NCBI GenBank assembly: GCA_022559845.1
Contig: CM040121.1
Coordinates: 572,310,140 to 572,374,139 of the forward strand
Direction of reading: 5' to 3'
Length of the DNA stretch: 64,000 nucleotides
Origin: Amorphophallus konjac
Taxonomy: Eukaryota; Streptophyta; Magnoliopsida; Alismatales; Araceae
Below the pieces are notes generated by a model. The model searched no databases and was not told the origin of the DNA. It saw nothing but the letters and a program-made list of their open reading frames with translations. Position numbers and translations under genes: made by a program. This document shows positions 24,201 to 35,600 of the stretch, piece by piece. The first letter of the stretch is position 1. Each line of letters begins with the position of its first letter.

Positions 24201-27200
24201 TTTCTTGTCTTCTTTTTTTTGTGGTTACAGCTTCAGTTGATGAGACTCTGAAGGAACTTTGGGGATTTTCTGCCCTTGATGTTGAGTGGCCTGACATTCC
24301 GCAGCCCGCTATGTCATTGGCAAATGCTGACGTGGTTGCTATGCTCATCCAGAATCTTCAGTCATTGCTCCAGTTAGATTCTCTTCTTTCTATCGCAGCC
24401 ATGAGGAGCTGTCTTGAGAGTTATACCAGGGGTTATCATGCCCTTGGTCTCTTCAAAGAGACTTGGATGTCGGCGCTTGTAGCCCTCAGGGACAAATTTG
24501 CGCACCTCCATGCTGTCCAAGAATGGAAGACAAAGTCCCTGGTGATAATTCAGTAGCAGGAAGAAGAGCTCTCTAAATTGCAAGTAGTTCAAGTAGAGAC
24601 ATGTCCAAGCTGAAGCCGCCCAAGACCGTGGCAAAAAGGCCTACCTCAAAGCAGGGGAGTTAAGGCGCAAGATTTGCTCGCCACCTCTCGGAGTGCAGAA
24701 GAGGAAGAATGCTGGGCATAGGCTGAGGCTGAGGCTCTCTTGCATGAGTTTGACACGCTCCAGGGGGAGGTTCTTTTGAGGTAGATTCACATTACGAACT
24801 TAAAGAAGAGCGAGCTTGAGCCCCGATGAGCTCTTGGTTATTTTTGCATATAACTAGGGCTTAGCCGATTTTGTTGAGCATTTGTCCTGACTAAGCTTGT
24901 ATGATGTTAGCAGCACGATACTTATTGCACATAGCTGACAACATTCTTTTTGCACATGGTTGACTACCCATTTAGTTGAAAGCTTTTATAACTTGTTCGA
25001 CATTCATCCCTGGGTACTCTGAGGGTTGTCTCGGACTCCCTTGTCTCTTGATGATGAATGAAAGATAGAGTTGAGTAGCTTATTGCCTCTATCCCTTTTT
25101 CTAATGCGCCCTTATGAGTTTTCTTACTGAGGGGTGACCTAATTTTACTTGAGGTGTTGTTGAAACAAAAAAATTTGAAAAAAAAAATGGGGGAAAAACC
25201 CACCTGTTGGGCTCGAATAGGTCTCCTTGCCCTCTCTCTCAAAAAAAAGAAGAAGAAGGGGGGGGGGGGGGAGGCCTATCCGGACCGGATAAATCTTCGA
25301 TCCCATTCTCCTTCTCCCTCATCCGGCCTAGGGAGACTAGATAGGTCCATGGAGGACCTATCTGGTCCCGATTGGTCCTTCGCGGCCTATCCAGACCCAA
25401 AGACCCCCCTTTGGCAACCTATTCGGTCCCAATTGGCCTCCCAAGAGAGCCTATCCGGTATGGGTAGGTCCTAAAAGGGGTAACCGTCTCCTAATGCCTA
25501 TAAATAGACCTCGTGGCCCCCATTTCAACACAGAGAGAAAGAGAGGTCTACACCCGGAGAACATCCCTGGAGCGTGGATTTGCGCCTTGTGCCTTGTGTA
25601 CCTCCATGAAGGAGGATGGGCCTCGTGCCTTGCGTGGCCCCCGTCAAGGAGGGATTTGTGTCTTGTGTTATTTTTGAAACTCAACAAGGGTATGTTGCAC
25701 ATATATCCTTGTGGCTTTGTCCCTTGTGATTTCTTGGACTATTTCTTTGGGGGAAGATATTGTAATTTTTTGAAATATTCTGAAATAATCAGAAATTATA
25801 TAAAAACTCTTGTTCAATGTGGATATTTTAAAAATACTTCTAGTGTTTCTAAAATTATAGAAAAGTCTCTATTCAGTCCAAAAATTACAACGATCTGACC
25901 CTAGTGTGTCTAGAAATTACAGGAAAAACCCTGTGTTGCCTAAAAATCACACAAATATTCCTTTTATTGTTAAGAAATTATCACGATACCCTTTAACCTC
26001 CCAAAAATTATCAAAATGTCACTATAGTTCAAAAATTACCAAAATATTCCCAGAGTTCAGAAATCACCAAAATGTCCCTAAGTTTCCAAGAAGTTTGCAA
26101 GCAAACCTTGACCTGTCCAGAAATTGCATAAAAACCCTGAACTTTGTAGAAATTACACAAAACCTCTGTTCTGCCCCAAAGTTCCCAAAATACCCTTGTG
26201 CGGGGTCACGCCTTCTGCATGACCCAGTGCAGTGGAACCATGCCACTTCCTTGAAGCAATGTGCGCTCTTCTGAACTCTGTTTAAGGTTGACCAAAAATT
26301 ATCAAACCCAAGAATCTTGATACTCTTGCTGGCGGGAAAATTGCAAATAAACCCTAGAAAGTCAAGAAATGGCAGATAAGCCTAAGAAAATCCAGAAACT
26401 TCAAATAAACCCTGACAAGCCAAGAAATGGCAAATATATATGGGAAAATCTAAAAATTGTAGAGATACCCACAAAGGGTCATAAAATTACAAATAAACTC
26501 AAAAAATGTTAAGAAATGACAAAATTACTATGGGAAGTCAACGAATGATATAAGTACCCAATGGTGTCAAGAAATGTCTTGGAAAGTCAACAAATGACGA
26601 AAAGATCTAGAGAAGTCAGAAAAATTACAGAAATACCTTGGGAAGTCAAATTGACATAGAAGCTCAACAATGATTGGGCTACCCCAGAATGTCAGTAAAT
26701 GACAAGAATACCCCAAAATGTCAAGAAATGACGAAAATACTCTGAGAAGTCAATAAATGACTGGGCAATCCCAAAATGTCAATAAATAATAGGAATTCCC
26801 CATAATGTCAAGAAATGACGAAAATACCCTGGACAGTCAACAAATGACATAAATGTCCAGAGGTGTCAAGAAATGATGAAATTACCTTGGGAAGTTAATG
26901 AATGACTGAAATGTCAAAAAAGTCAACAAATGGAAATACTCTGTAATGTCAAGAACTGACAGGAATGTCTTAGAAAGTCAAGAAATGACAGGGCTATCCC
27001 GGAAGATTAACAAATGACAGAAGCATCTCGGATAGTCAAGAAGTGATAGCGATATACAAGGCAATCAAGAAATTGTAGATATATCTTGGAAAGTCAAGAA
27101 ATGACAGATAAGTTCAGGAGAATCAAAAAACTGTAGAAATTTCCAAAAAGGGTCAAAATTGTAGAAGTACCCAGAAAGGGTCAAAATTGTAAAATTTTCA

Positions 27201-30200
27201 AGAGGGGTCGACAACTGATAAACACCCAGAAAGGGTTAGAAATTACATATTTACTCAAAAAGGGTCCGTTCATGATGAAATTCAAATTCAACGGTCAGAT
27301 CTTGATCAGAGCAAATTCAACGGTCCGATCGTGGCGGGCGTAAATCCAGCAATCCAATTGAGGACAAAAGCAAATTCAACGGTTCGCCAAAGACTAGGAG
27401 AAAATCCAACAGTCTAATGGCGGCCAGAAGTAAATTCAACAATTTGATCGTCTATGGAAGCAATCCAAAGATATGAGAGCAAACAGGAGTCTACTCAGTG
27501 ATCAAATGGCGATCAGATGTAAACCTAAGGACCTGATTATATAATCAGAACCAAAGATAAAGGTCTCAAAAGACCAAATTTAATCCAAACTCTGTGTTCA
27601 ATGAATGAACGTCTTTGAATTTCTTGCAAGAGTATGAATCTCTAATGGGCTATCATCAAGATCATATCCATTAGACAAAACCCACAATATCACAACGGAT
27701 ATTGTAGAGGCTAAAGGTGTTCTTTGATAATTAATCAAGGGTATTTGGATTTTATGTTGATGAAAATAAACACTTACTACGGTCGGTGAGGAAATGTCCT
27801 GTACTCGAATTTTAAATCGTCTGATAAACCCGATCCATAGAATTAGTAATGTGCATGCTATTTAAATAGCTAGTAAATGTGCATTCATGTTTAACAAGTG
27901 AACATTTTCTTTTAAAAAATTTTCCGTGTTCAAACAAACACCCTTGCGGGTTTTCACTTCAACCAGGTTTAAGGCATTTTTACCCTCAGTCGGCCTCCTA
28001 ATGAGAATGACCAAGTCTGCTGGGGCACCAATATTTTAAGCCCCTCCTTTTTTTAGAATGCATGTAACATCTGTGAGACAGATGGCGTAACCTTAAGAAT
28101 TACGTAGTCAGAATTGATCGACTCTCATGGTTTGGGAGTCAAGGATGGGAATTTGAGCTTGCTGACCTTTGTGGTTTGTAACCAGAGAGTTAGATTTGAG
28201 TCGACTAACCTTTGTGGTTTTATGGCCGAGGGTAGAGATTAGGTTTGGTTGACCTTAGTGGTTTATAGCCGTGGGTTGGGTTTTAAGGTTGGCTTGGCTG
28301 ACCTTTGTGGTTTTATAGCCGAAGGATTTGTATTTGAATTTAAATTTTGGTTGACCTTTGTGGTTTAAAGCCAAGACATTTGGGTTTTGGGACTTAGGTT
28401 GGTTGACCTTTGTGATTATTTATCACTCGCGGAAATAAATAAATAAATAGATAAATAAATATTTCTCCCACATTCGTGGTTATTTAAGTAGCGGGTATAT
28501 TATTATTTCTGTGAACTTAAGGTTTATCAGACAATTTGAGTTTGGGTATGGGACATTTCCCCATCAATCGTAGTCGATATTTATTACATCGGCATAAAGT
28601 CCGAATACCCTTGATTAACTGTGAAAGAAACTCTTTGACCTCTACAATATTCGCTGTGATATTGGGGATTTTATCTAACAGATTCGATCAAAGAGATCAC
28701 CTATTAGAGATACACATTTGCAAGAGAAAGCTAAGCATTTCATTCTTTGGATTCGGCTTTACAAAATACATGAAATTCCGATTACATAGTCGGGTCATTT
28801 GATTTACATTTGACCTCAATTCCACCACCAGAACAGACGATTAAAGTTGAGTTTCATAAAGATTAAACCCTTTTTTTGGGTATATTTGCAATTTCTGACT
28901 CATCCTGAGTATCTCTGCAATTTTTAACTCTTTTCTGGGTATTTCTGGGTATTTTTGCAATTTTTGACCCTTCTGGGGTATTTTTTGTAGTTTCGACCCT
29001 TCTGGGGTATTTTTGCAGTTTTTGACCCTTCCAAGGTATTTTCGTAATTTTTTGACCCTTCTAGGTTTTTTTTTGCAATTTCGGACCCTCCAGGGTATTT
29101 TGGCAATTTTTGACCCTTCCAGGGTTTATTTTTATTTGTGATTATCCCTTGAGCAGGGTTTTAGAAAAGCTCAGGGGTATTTGTGTAGTTTGCCCAGACC
29201 AAGGATACTTTTGTAACATCTGAACTGAACCGGGGTTTTCGTGTGTTGGCAACATTTTTTGCCCATTGTTGGCAACATTTTTTGTCCAGCTATATGTGAG
29301 GTGAACAATTACTTAAGCTCGCCACTGCAGAAAGGGGTGACCAGAACTCCCCGGGGTGAACATACAGTAGGGAGCAGACCCACCGGAGGTGGATAGCAAC
29401 AACAGCCGCCCTCCAGACTTCCCTGGCAGCAGTAGACCTACCTGCCCGAGGTGAGCAACAACAGCAGACCTGCCCGGGGTGGCCAAGACCCGCCAGGTGT
29501 GGACAACAGCAAACCTGCCCGGGGTCGGCCCACCCCGGACGGACCAGCCCGGGGCCCCGCGACCCCGGGGTGGCCCTCCTCGGGCGGGACTCGCCTGGGT
29601 CTCCCCAACCTCGGGCAGGTCCGCGCGGACCTGCCTGGGGCAGGGCAGTCCCGGGGCAACCACCCACTCCCTCCGCCCACTTTAAAAAAAAAGAAGAAGA
29701 AGAAGAGAGGGGAACCTGCCCGGGGTGGCCTTGACCCGCCCGGGTTCGGCCCACCCCGGGCCGGTCCCTCTCCTTCTATAAATACCCCCTACAGGGCTCA
29801 CTTTGGCGAGGATTTTTGGACTTGGATTTTCTCTACGGAAAAGAAAAGAAGAAGACTTGTGTTCGTTGTTTTGGCCCACTTGGGATATGTAACACCCCGG
29901 GCTTGTATCTATGCCCCTACGTGGGCTTTATTGTTGTGCGCCCCTATGCGGGTTTTGTATTTGTGCCCCTATGTGGGTCTTATATTTATATCCCTACGTT
30001 GGTCTTGTATTTATGCCCCTGCGTGGGCTTTGTCATTATGCCCCTGCGTGGGCCTTATATTTATGTCCCTACGTGGGCATGGTTGTTACGCCCCTACGTG
30101 GGCTTTGTCATTATGCCCCTGCGCGGGCGTGGTTGTTATGCCCCTACGCGGCATTTACATTTAAGCCCCTATGTGGGCCTTGTAATCATGTTCCCGCCTC

Positions 30201-32589
30201 AGAGCGGTGATACCGTGTACCGTTGGCAACTCGTCGACAACTTTTGTAATGAAGTTTATGAAAGTTTGCAAGGGTGTGTGATGCTGCCCCCGGCGCGTGC
30301 CCGTTGAGGAAAATTGCGAATAAACCCCTCCTACAAGGAAAATTACATATATGTCCTTCCTTCAGGAGCTAAGGGTGCGCATCGTCTTTAAGGACCTCAC
30401 GACCTCTTCATACTCAAGAAATGCCTACAAATGGTCCCGCGACCCTAGTGTCTTTCACAGACCACTCCATATACGATCACGTCCAAATTACAAAAACGCC
30501 CTTCCAGTTTTGGGATGCCTTGATAATTCCCAACGTCTCTTGAAAATAGCTCTTGAGCCTTCCAGAGTCAATCCTTGCTTGGCGGCCACCCCAGATTGTG
30601 ATAAAACTTCCAGCAAGGTAAAATTACTATAGTGCCACTGGACATGGCAAATTATCAAAATGCCCCTAGTATCCAGGCAATCAACGGGGCACCCTGGTGC
30701 ACTCTTGGGCTCCCTTAGCTCACTCTTATCCCCAGATACAGTAGGGTGTTGCCCAGTTCAACTGGTGGGGACACCGGGCCCACTACTGGACCCACTTCTT
30801 AGAGTCAACGCCGCACCGTCGCACCGAGCTTGTGGCTCGGAGATTCAGCTTCCTGAAGACTCGACGTCACGTATTTATGTATTGCGTGTGTATTGTGTGT
30901 AAAATACATGTATTAGTACATGTATATTTACTTTCGTCTTATTAGGCTAGTTATAGTCAAAAGTTGTTGTATTTTATTTTATTAAACCCACAAAGTCAAT
31001 AGTTGGTTGTTGGGTTTTGTCTTATAAGGCTTGGGTATAAATGTTATTAGGAAAAACTTATGGGTATGAATGTTATAGCCTCCTCCTATATAAGGAAAGC
31101 TAAGGGTGTATGTTTTGATATGATGAATAGAATGAAGTTTGCTTCCTACGTAAGAGAGTTTCCACTCCTCTTGTTTTCCTTCCCTCTTTTCTCCATTTGT
31201 GAGATTTGAGTGTGTCGCCCGGTGTGAGACCGTCCGGCGTGAGGCCGAGCTGCGCGAGGTAGCAACCTATCCAGTCCCGTTCGTGTTATCGGAGTTGCCG
31301 TCGATCCTTCCCCCGACGCCGCCGCGTCATCAACCTGGTCTTAGCCAAGCCCTACCCCTCATACATTTTATGTTCACCCACTGGGAGTCAAAAGTGTGAT
31401 GCAAGCTACCTATGCTGATGTGTCCTCGATTAGAACCTTGGAGAGAAATTCTAGGCCTTATTGTTGACAATTAAACAAGGGTGTTCAGACGTTTTGCCGA
31501 TGTAAATCAACACTGACTGTGGTCAGTGGGGAAAGGTCCAACACTCGAACCCTCATCGTCTAATACGATGTGCACCCTATGAAATGGACACTGCATTGGC
31601 CACTCATGTAGCCCCATATGTGCACCCTTACCTCCTCATAGAGAGTCCATTCCATGATCAGAGGAACGCCCCCCAAACCCAAAACAAAATATAAGACTTC
31701 TCGCAAAGTCGCCCCAGGTATAGAGAAAAGGGGATGTCAACCTCGTCTTAAAACATCATGTAATCTTGGCATGAGGTGCAAGTCCCTCCTTGGTGGAGAC
31801 GCACTGGCCAAAGACTTTCGGGAGATTGCTTCTCCTTCTCGAGCTCTCATGGGTTGGGGTCCAGCTTCATGCGTCCATCAGCGCAACGTCAGGGATCGAC
31901 CTGCCCGGTCAGGTCGCAGGGGTCAAGGGAGCAGCGTCCCTTGCAGGGGGTTTCCAGGAGGCTCCGCCCCCTTGGAAGAAATTTTTTTTATAATCCCTCT
32001 CCAAGGAGTGGCACAAGGGACATCACCACAAGGGCATCTATGCAGACCCTTTTTGTAAAAGTTGGGGCACTTATTAGATTCTTGATTATTTCAGAGAATC
32101 ACATTATTTTTCTCAAAATATTTATAATGACATTACATTAACCACAACACAAGAACATGTGTGCAGACTCAAGGAGTGACAATTTTATAGCATACCCTCA
32201 CTATGAGCACAAGTACAAACATAACCCGAAGGATGGGCCTTCAGAAGCACAAGCACAAACACCCTCCTTCTCTCCTGCGCTCTTCCTCCGCTCTCTGTGT
32301 GTGTTCCCGAAATGGGTCACCCATTGGGGTATTTATAGATCCCCGAAGCAGTTGCCTGCAGTTACCTTGATGCCTGTATTTATAGATCTGTGTTGATGTG
32401 CCTCCCAATGCTGTAGCCTTGATGCGGCTGTCTGCACCTGCTGCTGTTGATGCTACCACTTTGTTTTCTTCCTCTTTTTCTGCCACCATGTTCTGCCCAC
32501 AAGAGAGATTGGATTGGGGGAAGGTAAAGTACCGAAGATAGGTAGGTATAAAAGTATTTAAAATACCCTTACAAAAGTGCACGCACACG

Positions 32590-32630
<41 letters not shown>

Positions 32631-35600
32631 TACAATACTGGTTCCCCCTGTTCTCCCCTCTTATATAACTTTATAATTTTACATTTACATATGAATTTAA
32701 AAATTAAAAAAATGTAAAAAATCATAAAATTAGAAAAAATGATATAATGCAAAATTGTATTTGATTTAACACAATTAACAATTTAACACATATTTAAAAG
32801 TTTAGAACTACAATAAACATCATTTCTTCAATGTCTGTCGTTGCACTACCGCGGATATCGAACATAATTAACAATTTAATACATATATTTGAAAGTTTAG
32901 AATCATAATAAACACCATTTCTTCAATTTCGTCGTCGCACTGCCATGGTAGGAAAATTTTATTTAAGTGGTGTCCAGTTTAGTTTTTTTCTTTTTTTAAT
33001 GTGTACCGGCCAGTTTCGGGACCAAACTGGCCGAAGCGGACCAGTCAAGGCTGATACCGGTATGTACTGACGTACCATAATTGGGACCAGCTGACATGGG
33101 GGTCTAGGACCAGCCAACCCTGTGCCGGTTGCTGATCCTTGAATTCTTGTCTTGGGTAGTTAGGTTTATCCTCCATGGCTTATTACTACACATCAGTGCT
33201 GCAGTGCATCCTTTTTAGAGGTTGGTTCCTCAAGAGACATCAAATGATTGCATGAGTACCGAGTTCCACCATATTTGTCTCTGCACGATGCTGGATATAA
33301 TATTCATCTTGCAACCATCTTTGGTTGCAAAAAACCACATGATCCTTGTCCAATTGCTTAAATGCTAGGAGATGACATGGTATTGCTTTGTAGTGAAGCT
33401 CTATCTGATGCTGGGTCTTTCTGATAGTGTAGGTGAGTATTTTGTACGAGGAAAATACCAATATTTCTTATTAACTGCTGAATTGCTATATAGTTCCTTC
33501 CTGCTTGACCTGTAAAATGTTCCTTGCCTAAAAGCTGTTCTTGGGATTGATGATATTTTTATCAAATTGGAGATTTTGTATTGTCAGATCATAGATCATC
33601 CACAAATAACTCTTCTTGTTTATATCTTGCATAATTTTCTGGCAATTGACTGATAGAGTGAGGATTCAATAAGGCTTTATGATGTTGATCAATAAATGTA
33701 GCTCGTCTGTTAAGCATTATTTGACAGCTATTAGTGTGGTTATCTTGCATTATCTTTTGTTTAGGCAAATGAATCTGAAATCCCTTTATTGCACAACTAT
33801 AATGGTCTCTCAGAGGAAACAGGGACAACTCTTGAGGTAGTATGCTGGTCCCCAGTGTCCGTGTTTGATTTTATTTTTCTAAATGAGATAGCTTTTCTTT
33901 TTGCTGCTTTTATGTTTCTATGGTCATTTTCTTTTTAGGAGGAACGCCGGCTATTGTATGTGGCAATGACTCGTGCCCGGAAGAAGTTGTACATTCTCTA
34001 TGTCCTCATGGACTCAAACATGCAGGTAGAAATTATGTCGCCTTGATGTATGGCTGCTTGGCATCGGTTCTTTTTTTTTAGTCTGGCAGGCTATCTATGG
34101 TGCACATGTTTTGTTGCCCCATTTACCATTCTCATCTCAGTTGTCCAATAATGAGATCAAATGGCTGAGATGAGGATCAACTTGGAACTTTAGTTTGGTG
34201 CTCCCTAGCTCAGGAGCATCGAACTTAAGTCAACCCTTTCCCACCATCTGATTTTAATGCCAATAGGTTGACAAAAGGTGTGGCACCATAGCATTTCTCT
34301 TTTTCTTTTTTTCTTAGGGGTTCTTTTTTGCTGAAATGCTGTGAATTCTCAGTTGCTACAGCCTTCACATTTTTTGAGGGAAATCCCACTTCACCTTGTT
34401 GAGTTCCAGGTTAGTAGATTGATTGATTTCATTATGTTTACCATCTAACTCAGTATAATGTAACTCCACTCACTATTGTACTATTACAGTTTCACGTTTC
34501 TATAATCATTGAAAAATGTTACACCTAGTATGTAGACGAAGGTTGGATTATCATAATCTTTTCTAATTTGCAATTCCTGTAGGTTGATGCGAATGAAACA
34601 AAATTACATGAGTTGCATGGGAAACATTTGGAAGGTGCTGTCAAACCTGTTTTTGATCTTTCAAAATGTGAGCCATGCCCTGAGGTGGTTCACAACCCTT
34701 CACTCTGCATTCGAGGTACCGAAGAGACATCTTGTAACTCAACAGAATCACCTGAAGCTTGCTTTGGAAATAATTTCCTGAAGAGGTGTACATTCTTTTG
34801 CTTTTGATGTCAATGATTGACTGCTTTATAACATATGTTCTTGCTTTGACTCAAACATGGCTGTCTTGTATCCCATGTGTGCATGTCTCAACAAACATGC
34901 ATATGAAGCACTTGTGCTTTCAACGATAGTTTTGTATTTTCATTTATTGTATGGTCAATTGGTTAGACATACAAAGGATCCCCCTCTAGGGGCATCAGGA
35001 GGCTATAGTATCCAAACATAATGTTAGTCATATCAATCCTTACTCGTGGCAACTGATGATATCTGGTACTGGATGTCAAGGGACTCGGATGTTCACTAGC
35101 TGGTTTTAATGTAACTAAGGTGCATGACATGCAGATCATCCATTGTCATGGAAACATTCAACAAATAATAGACATCAAAATGTCTATTTATAAGCTCACT
35201 GAAATATGTGTCAAATTTCATTTTGGCACCTAACGGATGCTTGCATTTCCTCAACTTATTCTATTTCATGGCTTGAGTGTTGAGCTTTTATCTGAGAATT
35301 ATTATCATTTGCAGGTTTAATGTGGAGGATCGTTCAGCTGTTTCTCATTTATTCCATCAATGGGCAAAAAAGCAAGCATTCCAAACTCCAAGAAGGTTGA
35401 CTGATAAGGTTTGTGAACGTATGCCCATAAGTGCAGACAATGTGTAATTCATCCATGTTGAAGTTATTGGATTGGGCCATCCAACTCAACCTGAAGGTGT
35501 TGAATGGAGAGGGTTTCACCATTTTTCAATGTGGGACTATTCTAACATGCCCCCTCACGTGCAGGCCGACTGAGGCTTTGTCATGTGGACAATCACAAAT

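Larger units (their letters stand above)
16781..24640 (+). pseudogene. Plant mobile domain gene of LTR element 2, interrupted and decayed
   Basis: It starts [13 protein letters not shown] at 16781 and aligns block by block with the gene at 1-2362: [17 protein letters not shown] near 17120-17180, [18 protein letters not shown] near 17630, [14 protein letters not shown] just before 18100, then [15 protein letters not shown] after 20220, NFGYDQA near 20755, and FSGAAW near 21050. Later parts are a basic KRRRVED cluster (about 21772), a Ser/Asp-rich stretch (22250-22430) and a helical tail ([16 protein letters not shown], about 24310). Several gaps have intron-like GT...AG borders, for example about 21606-21687. 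A TGA at about 16889 and other breaks are present. A solo LTR (18101-20215) and a hAT MITE (22933-23535) interrupt it. No gag-pol is seen. Confidence 0.65.
29244..31755 (-). mobile_element. Minus-strand solo LTR inserted into another LTR
   Basis: Plus-strand borders are TGTTGGCAAC and TTAAAACA. The target duplication is TCGTG (29239-29243) and TCATG (31756-31760), differing at one CpG-type site; the uninterrupted relative at 18101 has TCATG here. It contains a GC-rich block (29340-29770), an antisense TATAAATA on the plus strand (29777-29784), a minisatellite of CCCCTACGTGGGC units (29890-30190) and the core at about 31465-31575. A Copia-like LTR lies inside it. Confidence 0.7.
12416..33764 (+). 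other. Giant intron 2 of the helicase gene (21,349 bp)
   Basis: It runs from GTATGA after exon 2 to TTTAG before exon 3. It holds 12416-13478 plain intron with an unassigned small repeat-like stretch, an L1 remnant, a PMD element with its LTR, nested solo LTRs on both strands, a Copia-like LTR, a hAT MITE and a hAT end. Plain intron resumes at about 33142. The reading frame across it is phase 0. Confidence 0.85.

Noticed and set aside
25153..27941. Target duplication for the minus LTR 25158-27936
   Set aside because: The flanking pentamers GGTGT and AACAC do not match in direct orientation.
29451..30307. Long plus-strand open frames (up to 237 codons)
   Set aside because: They run through the GC-rich block and minisatellite of an LTR; Pro/Gly- and Cys-rich composition follows the repeat, with no domain.
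28406..32368. ACCTT as target duplication of the LTR starting at 28411
   Set aside because: The copy at 32364-32368 is not preceded by a CA terminus, so the match is probably chance.
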